From: MGNI01 sp964353875
GTDB lineage: Bacteria > Chloroflexota > Anaerolineae > Anaerolineales > E44-bin32
Direction: 5' to 3'
DNA: 7,869 bases
NCBI GenBank assembly: GCA_964353875.1
Contig: CAYGXU010000132.1
Location: forward strand, 1-7,869
Part shown: positions 1-5,890 of the stretch, piece after piece
How the letters are laid out: each line of letters opens with the position of its first letter
Numbering within the stretch: the stretch's first letter is position 1
Position numbers and translations under genes: made by a program
Notes under the pieces: generated by a model
Told to the model about the DNA's origin: nothing
Seen by the model: the letters and a program-made list of their open reading frames with translations, nothing else
Databases searched by the model: none

Positions 1-65
1 CAGTGGTGAAAAGTAGCGGTTCTCCTCCTGACAAAGCTCCAAGGCATTACCAGAAGCAATCTACT
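1..65 (-). other. Window edge downstream of the NUDIX gene; possible start of another gene, not callable
   Basis: These 65 nt follow the NUDIX stop codon in the direction of transcription. Two minus-strand frames stay open to the window edge. One begins at an ATG (MPWSFVRRRT...). The other follows a TAG and reads IASGNALELCQEENRYFSPL, which looks protein-like and could start at an internal TTG. An AGGAGG sequence is present, but no ATG, GTG or TTG lies 5-10 nt after it inside the window. No terminator hairpin is visible. The transcript may continue into another gene, but too little sequence is available to say which. Confidence 0.2.
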
Positions 66-674
66 TTATGGAAGTGGGGCACTCTGATTTCTGCTTGCGA
101 GGCCGGTTTTTCCGAGAAGATTTACGGTAATCCGCGCCGTGGCTCCCCAGATTGTCTCTCCCTGATAGGGTAGAAAGTAGTACACGAGATCTTTTTGGTC
201 CGTCCCTTCTTTCGTATATTGCATTCTTTGAAGATTGAGCGGATCGGCCAGCCATCCCAATGGCACTCCAAAGACACTGGCAACTTCCCTCTGGTTGATG
301 CTTAAATCATAGGGCCAGGGAATCGTACCGACAACGGGAATGATGCAATAATGGGTAATTGTTAGGTAAGGTTCAAGATAGCCGATAACTTCAACGTCGT
401 TGGCATGAATGCCAACTTCTTCCTCCGCCTCTCGAAGGGCGGCATCGGTAGCGCCTCGATCACCCGGCTCAATCACTCCCCCAGGAAATGAGACTTGCCC
501 CCGGTGTGTTTCCACTGCTTCTGTCCGGCGAGTATAGAGCAAATGCCATGCCTCTTGATGCCAATAAAGAGGAGCAAGTACTGCCGCAGGTTTGGCATTC
601 GCTTCTTGCTCCATAAAAGGCTGGCTTGATTGAAGGCTTTGACGCAAATGATCAATGAGCTCGTGACGCTTCAT
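66..674 (-). CDS. NUDIX hydrolase, CoA diphosphatase (NudL/UPF0035-like)
   Basis: This 202-residue protein is a cytosolic NUDIX hydrolase of the subgroup that cleaves coenzyme A, and acyl- or oxidised CoA, to 4'-phosphopantetheine and 3',5'-ADP. The CoA-subgroup signature just before the Nudix box is clear: LLYTRRTEAVETHRGQVSFPGG (residues 45-66, pattern L-T-R-x-H-x-G-x-V-x-FPGG). It is followed by the Nudix helix with ALREAEEEVGI (79-89), whose R81, E82, E85 and E86 would bind the divalent metal. Length and the late ITVNLL segment fit the family. The ATG starts 5 nt after the stop of the zinc-ribbon gene with only a weak Shine-Dalgarno, so translation is probably coupled to that gene. The physiological substrate is inferred from the motif; another nucleoside diphosphate derivative is possible. 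Confidence 0.88.
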   Translation of the reverse strand: MKRHELIDHLRQSLQSSQPFMEQEANAKPAAVLAPLYWHQEAWHLLYTRRTEAVETHRGQVSFPGGVIEPGDRGATDAALREAEEEVGIHANDVEVIGYLEPYLTITHYCIIPVVGTIPWPYDLSINQREVASVFGVPLGWLADPLNLQRMQYTKEGTDQKDLVYYFLPYQGETIWGATARITVNLLGKTGLASRNQSAPLP

Positions 675-679
675 TTGTC

Positions 680-1249
680 TTAAACAGATGCCTCAATGAC
701 GCTACTACAATAATCACAAGTTGCTGTCTGCGCATCAATCCAGGTTACTTCTTGTGGATGGACTGTGCCGCCGCAATAGGGACACTTAACAGGAAGCCTG
801 ACATGCCTGGAGGTTTCAGCGCCGCCTGTAAGGCTGAGGCCCATACGAGCCAGTTCTTGATTGATTTCCTCCTCCAGGATGGCACGTTCTTTGTCCAAGC
901 CGAGTTCGCGCAGCTCTTGCAGCACACGTTGGCTGGCAAAGGGCAGGCGTCTTATTTGGCCTATTTTTGCCATCGAGTGCAGTCCACGTCTCAAGCAATC
1001 CATGCCATGTTGGTGCTCGCCTGCTCTTAGAAAGGCATTGCCAGCCTGCAGGAAGAGGTGAGGCGCGCGCGGAATGCCTCGGTTGATTGCAGCTTGCGCC
1101 AACTCTTCAAAAATCCTTCCCGCATCCTTATATGCGCCTTCTTCTATGAGTTGATGAGCATGTTGCAGGCGTTCCAGCGCAGCTTGCTGGCGAGGATGGA
1201 TGGGACGAATCGGACGAGGACCAAGCGGTCGCCTTCGGATGATGGGCAT
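680..1249 (-). CDS. Zinc-ribbon protein with helical, TPR-like N-terminal region; function unknown
   Basis: This 189-residue protein cannot be assigned to a named family from sequence alone. It begins with a basic, proline-rich leader (residues 2-20, repeated RP and IRP). A helical region follows (about 22-140) with TPR/SEL1-like periodicity: a helix pair around LIEEGAYKDAGRIFEELA (34-51), then LFLQAGNAFLRAGEHQHGMDCLRRGL (65-90), then an acidic helix with ERAILEEEINQELARMG. The C-terminus carries a zinc ribbon, CPYCG (C156, C159) paired with CDYC (C178, C181). The start is well supported by AAAGGAG six nt upstream of the ATG. It lies 20 nt after trmI and 5 nt before the NUDIX gene, so it is co-transcribed with them. 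The ribbon and repeat region suggest a protein- or RNA-binding scaffold, but no catalytic residues are visible. No signal peptide or membrane segment is seen. Confidence 0.85.
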   Translation of the reverse strand: MPIIRRRPLGPRPIRPIHPRQQAALERLQHAHQLIEEGAYKDAGRIFEELAQAAINRGIPRAPHLFLQAGNAFLRAGEHQHGMDCLRRGLHSMAKIGQIRRLPFASQRVLQELRELGLDKERAILEEEINQELARMGLSLTGGAETSRHVRLPVKCPYCGGTVHPQEVTWIDAQTATCDYCSSVIEASV

Positions 1250-1269
1250 GGTTTACTCCTTTTACTGTT

Positions 1270-2133
1270 TCATGTATATTGCTCAGCAAAATAATCCTCT
1301 GGCATGTTTTCTGATTTCTGCTCCTTTGAAAAATCATTGTACATTGCATAAGTGGATGGAGCTTCTTCCTCATGCAATAGGCGGGCAAAGACCAGATATC
1401 CTGTATGTGCGACCATACGGTCAACAGGTCGAAGACGTTCCGGTATGACTTTATAGAATCGAATGAGTATTTCACAGACTTCAACATGATTAAAATGGTG
1501 ACTTTTCAATCCACGTAAAAGCTCAGAAACCTGGTTGCTTGTTGGTAAGATGGCTCCCAAAGTGCCACCATTACACAATGCAGTGCAAACTTGTGGGAGG
1601 TAGAGATGCGGCTGAGGCAAGTCGAGAAACAAGGCGTCGACATCCGTCTCTTCAAAACCATCCTCCAGGTCTCGAATCCGGAACTGGACTCGATTTTCAA
1701 GCCCCACACGGGCCAGGTTTTGGATGGCGAGTGCCTGCATGTCCTGGCGGCGATCATAAGAGAAGACTCCCCCAGCAGGACCTACCGCCCATGCCAATGC
1801 CATCGTAAGCGCACCGGAACCGGTTCCGGCCTCAATAACCCTTTTTCCATGTCCGATGGAGAGTCGTAAAAGTATATAGCCGATATCTTTGGGGAAGATG
1901 ATTTGTGATTTCCGGCGGATATAAAGGACAAGATCGTGGAGACTTGGTTCTAGGAAAAGAAAGGGTTTGCCGATATGACTTACAATGGAAGAGCCCCATG
2001 GCAAACCAACCAAATCATTATGTCGAATGATCCCGCGATGGGTTTGCAGTTCCCTCATAGGATCGATAAGGAAGATGAATTTTTTCTCCCCCGTGATCAA
2101 CATGGCCAGATCACCGACTTGCGCTCGCTTCAA
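1270..2133 (-). CDS. trmI: tRNA (adenine-N1)-methyltransferase, TrmI family (m1A58)
   Basis: This 287-residue SAM-dependent enzyme belongs to the TrmI/Gcd14 family, which forms homotetramers and makes N1-methyladenosine at position 58 in the T-loop of tRNA. The small N-terminal beta domain (1-65) is followed by a helix reaching the Rossmann fold. SAM motif I is VIEAGTGSGALT (99-110); the acidic residue after strand 2 lies in FSYDRRQD (124-131). The active-site loop reads LDLPQPH (170-176), and the family-typical end RPVDRMVAHTGYLVFARL (235-252) is intact. Two features differ from relatives as I recall them: H176 replaces the usual tryptophan of the DxPxPW-type loop, and a polar tail of about 35 residues follows the conserved end. 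The start is TTG, preceded by GGGAGG at good spacing. The gene lies 55 nt after the small methyltransferase gene. Confidence 0.92.
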   Translation of the reverse strand: MKRAQVGDLAMLITGEKKFIFLIDPMRELQTHRGIIRHNDLVGLPWGSSIVSHIGKPFLFLEPSLHDLVLYIRRKSQIIFPKDIGYILLRLSIGHGKRVIEAGTGSGALTMALAWAVGPAGGVFSYDRRQDMQALAIQNLARVGLENRVQFRIRDLEDGFEETDVDALFLDLPQPHLYLPQVCTALCNGGTLGAILPTSNQVSELLRGLKSHHFNHVEVCEILIRFYKVIPERLRPVDRMVAHTGYLVFARLLHEEEAPSTYAMYNDFSKEQKSENMPEDYFAEQYT

Positions 2134-2188
2134 GCTGCCCTCCCTTGTTTATGGTCAGACTCAATTCTAGGTCTCTCCGGCAGAATGG

Positions 2189-2893
2189 TCAATCGGTCTT
2201 CATGAGGCACTTTCTGGCGATAATACGGAAAACGATTGCTCGAGGTTGCTTAATAAAATCAATTGTAGGGGCGAACCCAAACTGCTCAAGTTCTTGCTGT
2301 ATGCGTTGTTTGAATTTTCTATTTGTCGGGATATCCTCGCCCGTAATTCGGTACAAGACCGAGGCAAGTCTATCCAGGATGTAGAGAGGGTCGAATTTGC
2401 CCCTCCTCTGCCCCGTAATTTGAATGATACCCGGAATAATGATCAGCAGCCCTTCAGGTTTTAAAGAGCGCCAGGCTTCCTGATACGTTCCTCGATCAAA
2501 AATGTATTCACTGGGGAAGGTGGAGTATATGGCATCGAAAAATGAACAGGGGAAGGGAAGCGCCTGAGTACGCGCTCGGACGATCCGGACGGGCAAGTTA
2601 GCCTTGTGTAATCTTTGGGAAGCAATACGAGACATCTGTTTGGAAGCGTCCACCCCGATGACGTAACGACCTTCTGAAGACAAGGAGAAAATAAGATGAC
2701 CTGGGCCATGGCCAAGTTCAAGCACAATTCCAGGCGGGAGGGCTTCAACAGCAGCTTGCTGCCAAATCCACCATTGTCCGACTGAAGTTATCCAGGCAAC
2801 CAGATCGTAGGCCCAAGCAATGGTCGTATACAAGTGTTTGAGAAAGAAACGAACGAAGTCCCGGATGAGATGAATGAGCAATCGACGAATCAT
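2189..2893 (-). CDS. Class I SAM-dependent methyltransferase, substrate unknown
   Basis: This 234-residue protein has a Methyltransf_11/25-type Rossmann fold. Motif I is VLELGHGPGHL (57-67). The acidic residue binding the SAM ribose is D82 in VIGVDASKQM. ALPFPCSFFDAIYSTFPSEYIFD (111-133) covers motif II and the post-motif region, and LKPEGLLIIIPG (144-155) is the usual strand after motif III. The first 45 residues form amphipathic, aromatic-rich helices (RDFVRFFLKHLY, then WAYDLVAWITSVGQWWIW) that could contact the membrane or a hydrophobic substrate; no cleavable signal peptide is evident. It is the first gene after its own promoter and leads the trmI operon. The substrate cannot be read from the sequence: the hydrophobic N-terminus allows a lipid or quinone, while the neighbouring gene would suggest RNA. 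Confidence 0.85.
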   Translation of the reverse strand: MIRRLLIHLIRDFVRFFLKHLYTTIAWAYDLVAWITSVGQWWIWQQAAVEALPPGIVLELGHGPGHLIFSLSSEGRYVIGVDASKQMSRIASQRLHKANLPVRIVRARTQALPFPCSFFDAIYSTFPSEYIFDRGTYQEAWRSLKPEGLLIIIPGIIQITGQRRGKFDPLYILDRLASVLYRITGEDIPTNRKFKQRIQQELEQFGFAPTIDFIKQPRAIVFRIIARKCLMKTD

Positions 2894-2904
2894 GGAAACA
2901 TTAG

Positions 2905-2933
2905 TTAATAATCGTGACTAGTCAGCATTTCAA
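2905..2933 (-). promoter_or_regulatory. Predicted sigma70-type promoter for the methyltransferase-trmI operon
   Basis: On the minus strand a -35 element TTGAAA (2928-2933) and a -10 element TATTAA (2905-2910) are separated by exactly 17 nt. The expected transcription start, about 7 nt after the -10, falls only about 5 nt before the ATG at 2893. That would give a nearly leaderless mRNA, and indeed no Shine-Dalgarno precedes this ATG. The placement agrees with the 171-nt gap that separates this gene from the lipid kinase gene. It is a prediction from consensus matching only. Confidence 0.45.
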
Positions 2934-2938
2934 GTCAG

Positions 2939-2976
2939 AATGCAGAGGGATGTCATGCTGCATTGATTGGACCAAT
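2939..2976. repeat. Two adjacent inverted repeats upstream of the predicted -35 box
   Basis: AATGCAG (2939-2945) and CTGCATT (2958-2964) form a perfect 7-nt inverted repeat with a 12-nt spacer. Immediately beside it is an 11-nt palindrome, ATTGG-A-CCAAT (2966-2976). Both sit just upstream of the predicted -35 element of the methyltransferase operon, where activator or repressor sites often lie. No U-tract follows the larger hairpin on either strand, so it does not look like an intrinsic terminator. Short repeats like these can occur by chance. Confidence 0.3.
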
Positions 2977-3064
2977 ATCTTCTAACCATCTATTTAGTGC
3001 AATCGCTTGATGGATACAAAGAAAACAACCTGAAAAGAATCGATCCCATATGTAATAATAAGCC

Positions 3065-3955
3065 CTAGGGTACAAACAGATCGAGGCGAGATGGCAGAAT
3101 CTCGTATTTGAACTCGTTGCCTGCCTCACACCGGATTTCACCATCCACTTGTAATGGCGTGGGCTCTATGGAAGATATTTTCAGCATACAGGTATGGTGT
3201 TGATGAATGGCAGGGTCATTGACATAATCACCACTCATCGCTCTCGGGAGTAGAGTAAGCATTTTCCAGCGAGTAGGGGCATATCCATAAACAAAGGTCA
3301 ATTTTCCATCGGTAGGATCAGCAGCAGGAGCCATCCGGAATAATCCACCCGTCACAGGGTTATTTCCTACAGAGACCAAGCTGACCGGTCCCTCGTAGGA
3401 TCCGTCATCCCACTCGAGCGACATTTGCCATCGCGGGCCACTCAGGATTGCCCGTAAAGCTGCAACCAGATAACGGATCATGCCCTGTAACCTGACCATG
3501 CGGATGTTGTAAATAGTCACCACCGGTTCTAATCCGACAGCAGAATTATTGCTGAAGACCCATTGGTTAACCTTCCCCAGATCGATCCGTTTTTGTTTTC
3601 CGCCTGCAATAGCATTCGCCGCGCCAGGTAAGTCCAGAGGGAGTTGCAAATTGGTCATGACATCGTTGGCTGTTCCGAGAGGGAGTAGCCCAACCGGACC
3701 AAGGATGCCTTCCGGGTTGGCGAGGTACAGCCCGTTGATTATTTCACCTATCGTCCCATCGCCTCCGGCGATGATGATAGGCGAATAGCCCTCAAGAGCG
3801 GCATTTTTTGCTAACTCGACAGCATGTCCAGGCCCTTCAGTCTGACAGAGGTCATAGGTTATCCCCGCGTTTTTTAATGCTGTTTCTGCCTCTTCTTTTT
3901 TACTAAGTGCTTTCCAACGTCCAGCGTAGGGATTTAGGATGACTTTCGCGGTCAT
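3065..3955 (-). CDS. Diacylglycerol kinase family lipid kinase (DgkB/YegS-like)
   Basis: This 296-residue protein has the two-domain architecture and usual length of the DAGK_cat/YegS/DgkB family, soluble or peripheral lipid kinases that phosphorylate diacylglycerol or related lipids with ATP. Visible signatures are the N-terminal strand and turn AKVILNPYAG (3-12), the nucleotide-binding GGDGTIGEIINGL (64-76), LLPLGTANDVMTNL (90-103), the catalytic-region ADPTDGKL (212-219, with D216 as the likely base region) and the late LQVDGE (268-273). Translation starts at an ATG preceded by GAGGTG, which overlaps the stop region of the MgtE-like gene 9 nt away, so the two are probably translationally coupled. 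The likely role is recycling diacylglycerol into phospholipid synthesis; sphingosine or another lipid as substrate cannot be excluded. Confidence 0.9.
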   Translation of the reverse strand: MTAKVILNPYAGRWKALSKKEEAETALKNAGITYDLCQTEGPGHAVELAKNAALEGYSPIIIAGGDGTIGEIINGLYLANPEGILGPVGLLPLGTANDVMTNLQLPLDLPGAANAIAGGKQKRIDLGKVNQWVFSNNSAVGLEPVVTIYNIRMVRLQGMIRYLVAALRAILSGPRWQMSLEWDDGSYEGPVSLVSVGNNPVTGGLFRMAPAADPTDGKLTFVYGYAPTRWKMLTLLPRAMSGDYVNDPAIHQHHTCMLKISSIEPTPLQVDGEIRCEAGNEFKYEILPSRLDLFVP

Positions 3956-3964
3956 ATTTTCACC

Positions 3965-4582
3965 TCAAATAGGGGAGAAATGGTGTGGCCAAGCCCAACA
4001 CAGAGCAAACCCCGAATTGTCCGTTACACTAGTGACCAATACAGACGATGCCAGGGCGTGTTCGAGATGAGGGGCTTTCAGAAATATCGGGATTAGGGTT
4101 CCAATGATTACAGCAATTACCATGCTGCTAATTAGTGCCAGCCCTAATATCAATCCGAGATACGGATTGCCTTTCCATAGGAAGACGCCCAAACTTGCCA
4201 CCGCACCTACTGCAATTCCGGCGATAAAACCAACGATGATTTGTTTGAGAAGGGGGCTGAAGGCCTCTTTAGCGGTGATATCCCCTAAGGGCTTCGCGCG
4301 GACGATCATCGCCAGACTCTGCGTAGCGGCGTTGCCTCCTATCCGAGCAACGACAGATTGAAATATAGCCAAAATAGCGACTTCTGAAAATATTCCCTCA
4401 AAGAAGGAGATCACCCAAGCTGTTAAGAAGGTTGGTGCAGTATTCGGGCAAAGCCAAGGAAGACGTCGGCGAACCGATAATCTCACTGGGTTGTCGATTC
4501 GTCGATCGGCATCCTCTACATGGTCAGCTTCAAGGGCAGACCGTATCGTTTTCAAGGTGAGATCGATTTGCGATGGTTCCAC
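3965..4582 (-). CDS. MgtE-type magnesium transporter, membrane domain only, probably C-terminally frameshifted
   Basis: This 205-residue protein matches the C-terminal membrane domain of MgtE Mg2+ channels: RRRLPWL (38-44), FFEG (60-63), the signature GGNAATQSL (82-90), GNPYLGLILGLAL (138-150), and ALASSVLVTSVTD (176-188) with its conserved pore-region aspartate. Full MgtE proteins are about 450 residues, with an N-terminal MgtE_N domain and paired CBS domains that gate the channel in response to Mg2+. Here those are missing, leaving about 35 residues. The first 25 or so resemble the first helix of MgtE_N, as if an internal stretch had been deleted. The usual proline before the GGN motif is Q75-region sequence (IFQSVVARIGGN). 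After GF (191-192) the conserved final helix is lost (CWAWPHHF), whereas another frame continues VGLGHTISPLFEVKI. The start is GTG with AAGGGA upstream. It may be a decaying gene rather than a working transporter. Confidence 0.72.
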   Translation of the reverse strand: MEPSQIDLTLKTIRSALEADHVEDADRRIDNPVRLSVRRRLPWLCPNTAPTFLTAWVISFFEGIFSEVAILAIFQSVVARIGGNAATQSLAMIVRAKPLGDITAKEAFSPLLKQIIVGFIAGIAVGAVASLGVFLWKGNPYLGLILGLALISSMVIAVIIGTLIPIFLKAPHLEHALASSVLVTSVTDNSGFALCWAWPHHFSPI

Positions 4583-4607
4583 GTTTGGATCCCTTTAAAA
4601 GCAATGC

Positions 4608-4832
4608 TCAGACCATGTCGGTCACGTCAACTCCGACTTCTCTCAGCCACTTTGATGCACGACGAATCTCTTGCTCCTCACCCGTCATTTCTATTTCAAC
4701 CCATCCTTCCTCGTGCGTAATTTGTGCTTGGATGATGTTGACTGAGACTTCAAAATCAAGGATGATTTGATTGATGATAGGACGTCGTAACAAAAAAGGC
4801 GGGTAATTCAAACGGAGAGCACGTGTAGGCAT
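4608..4832 (-). CDS. Small stand-alone NIL-domain protein
   Basis: This 74-residue protein consists almost entirely of one NIL domain, an ACT-like ferredoxin fold otherwise found at the C-terminus of MetN-type methionine ABC ATPases and in some ferredoxins. The pattern fits along the whole length: LRLNYPPFLLRRPIINQI (6-23), then FEVSVNIIQAQIT (27-39), EEGWVEIEMTGEEQEIRRA (41-59) and WLREVGVDV (62-70). The open frame extends 30 codons further upstream, but the ATG at 4832 is preferred because GAGGGAG lies just before it, the domain begins there, and the upstream extension would lie across the predicted promoter. In MetN the domain binds methionine; here the ligand is unknown. It is followed after 25 nt by the MgtE-like gene and is probably co-transcribed with it and the lipid kinase gene. 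Confidence 0.78.
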   Translation of the reverse strand: MPTRALRLNYPPFLLRRPIINQIILDFEVSVNIIQAQITHEEGWVEIEMTGEEQEIRRASKWLREVGVDVTDMV

Positions 4833-4834
4833 AA

Positions 4835-4841
4835 CTCCCTC
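4835..4841 (-). promoter_or_regulatory. Ribosome binding site deciding the NIL-protein start
   Basis: GAGGGAG on the minus strand lies directly upstream of the ATG at 4830-4832; its GAGG core leaves about 5 nt of spacing. It selects this internal ATG over the first in-frame start about 90 nt further upstream, which has no such sequence. Confidence 0.6.
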
Positions 4842-4893
4842 ATTTCTGTGAGATTCACCCGGTGAGAAAAAATGACACCCGCTCAGAGGTTGG

Positions 4894-4922
4894 ATTTTAA
4901 CATCCGAGCTGGTTGGCGTCAA
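4894..4922 (-). promoter_or_regulatory. Predicted sigma70-type promoter for the NIL-MgtE-lipid kinase group
   Basis: On the minus strand TTGACG (4917-4922, 5 of 6 consensus matches) and TAAAAT (4894-4899, 5 of 6) are separated by 17 nt, the optimal spacing. Transcription would start near 4887 and give a leader of about 55 nt before the NIL start codon. This is the best promoter match I find in the window. It also argues that the longer NIL reading frame, which begins at 4922 inside the -35 box, is not the translated form. Confidence 0.6.
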
Positions 4923-5136
4923 AGTATTTTCGTAGCGGAAGGTATTAACTTTGCCCGAGCTTTACTTCCGATGATGAAAATGTTTCCATATAGGAGCGGA
5001 CTTCTTTCAATAAACACAATGAATTTTGGAAAGCCTCTGGTCATGAAATTGGCATTGTGAACCATTCGCAGGGTTAGTTATATAAAACCTCCGCTAAAGT
5101 TCTTCAATTTGAATCACAAGGATGAGCTTTGGATAT

Positions 5137-5847
5137 CTAACTTCTCCTGCGTCCAATGCCACCGATCAGACTGACATAGTAGAGCAATTGCAATAAAGAA
5201 GTGGCGAGTGCAGCCACATAGGTGAAAGCAGCCGCCGATAGAACCGCATTGACGCCCTTTTGCTCCTCGGCTGAACTCACCAGGCCAGTTTCGTTGAGAA
5301 GCTTCTTTGCTCGGGCAGAAGCGTTTAACTCGACGGGGATAGTAGCCAATGCGAAGATAGTTCCTAGGGCAAAAGCACCGACGCCAATCCAGGCCAGTTG
5401 GGTGCCGAATGCGCTTCGGAGAAACAGTCCTAAGAAAATGAATATCCATCCCATAAAAGAGCCAATGTTTACCGCGGGCACGAGTGCGGCTCGCAAGCGG
5501 AGGGGAAAGTAGTCAGCGCGGTCTTGATCGGCGTGTCCGATTTCATGGGCAGCAACCGCTAATGAGGCGACAGATTGACCTTGACCGATAGGCGCCGAGA
5601 GGCGTAAAGTGCCGCTTCGAGGGTCATAATGGTCATTTAATTTGCCCGGGATGCCTTCGATCGAGACATTGTAGAGATTGCCATAATTGAGCAATTGGCG
5701 TGCTGCTTCAGCGCCAGTGACCCCTCGGTGATTGCGAACTTGGCTCCATTTTCGATAGGTGGAGCTCACCCACATTTGTGCCAACATCACCAGCAAGAAG
5801 GCTGGGATCATATATATGAAGTAACTTGCATTATAGAGAAACATCAT
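5137..5847 (-). CDS. YugP-type membrane zinc metallopeptidase (Zn_peptidase_2 family)
   Basis: This 236-residue protein belongs to the family of small membrane-embedded metallopeptidases typified by Bacillus YugP (COG2738). An N-terminal membrane helix (about 9-27) is followed by a cytosolic region with the family hallmarks NDHYDPRSGTLRLS (71-84) and the zinc-binding HEIGH in VAAHEIGHADQD (98-109); H101 and H105 bind zinc and E102 is the catalytic base. The later glutamate in IPVELNASARAKKLL (170-184) is the likely third ligand. Further hydrophobic helices lie near 125-145, 150-172 and 205-228. Family length is about 225-240, so it appears complete. The ATG has AAGGAAAGG at good spacing and lies 43 nt after the S41 protease stop, suggesting one transcript. 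The substrate is unknown; a role in membrane-protein quality control is inferred. Confidence 0.9.
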   Translation of the reverse strand: MMFLYNASYFIYMIPAFLLVMLAQMWVSSTYRKWSQVRNHRGVTGAEAARQLLNYGNLYNVSIEGIPGKLNDHYDPRSGTLRLSAPIGQGQSVASLAVAAHEIGHADQDRADYFPLRLRAALVPAVNIGSFMGWIFIFLGLFLRSAFGTQLAWIGVGAFALGTIFALATIPVELNASARAKKLLNETGLVSSAEEQKGVNAVLSAAAFTYVAALATSLLQLLYYVSLIGGIGRRRS

Positions 5848-5890
5848 TCAAATCCTTTCCTTGATATTACTCACACATTCTTTGCATGGC

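Larger units (their letters stand above)
4833..5136. other. 304-nt region without a convincing gene, containing a promoter
   Basis: Between the zinc metallopeptidase stop and the NIL-protein start I find no convincing coding sequence. The part nearest the NIL gene holds a predicted promoter (4894-4922), a leader of roughly 55 nt and an 11-nt palindrome TCACCCGGTGA (4855-4865). A 41-codon minus-strand frame (4919-5044) has no Shine-Dalgarno, and its stop runs into the -35 box, so it is not called. No clear hairpin plus U-tract follows the metallopeptidase gene, so where its transcript ends is not evident. Confidence 0.5.

Noticed and set aside
61..255. 64-codon minus-strand frame overlapping the NUDIX gene end
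   Set aside because: Lies inside the NUDIX coding sequence in another frame; basic, low-complexity translation with no domain.
752..1030. 92-codon plus-strand frame with several cysteines
   Set aside because: Antisense shadow of the zinc-ribbon gene; its composition mirrors that gene and it has no family signature.
1128..1487. 119-codon minus-strand frame bridging trmI and the zinc-ribbon gene
   Set aside because: Overlaps both well-supported genes out of frame; no recognisable domain.
1591..1869. 92-codon plus-strand frame antisense to trmI
   Set aside because: Opposite the SAM-binding core of a clear TrmI; its translation shows no domain.
2953..3144. 63-codon minus-strand frame running from the lipid kinase 3' end into the intergenic gap
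   Set aside because: Begins out of frame inside the kinase gene with no Shine-Dalgarno; its aromatic- and cysteine-rich translation matches nothing I recognise. The kinase already has its family's full length.
4855..4865. Palindrome TCACCCGGTGA in the NIL leader, considered as an operator or riboswitch stem
   Set aside because: Only 5-nt arms; no larger conserved fold or terminator could be built around it, and it matches no riboswitch I know.
4833..4922. 30-codon N-terminal extension of the NIL protein
   Set aside because: It would start inside the predicted -35 box, has no Shine-Dalgarno, and adds sequence outside the domain.
4919..5044. 41-codon minus-strand frame in the 304-nt gap
   Set aside because: No ribosome binding site, stop codon lies in the promoter -35 box, and no recognisable features.
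5114..5449. 111-codon minus-strand frame overlapping the zinc metallopeptidase
   Set aside because: Out-of-frame shadow of a gene with an intact HEIGH motif and full family length.
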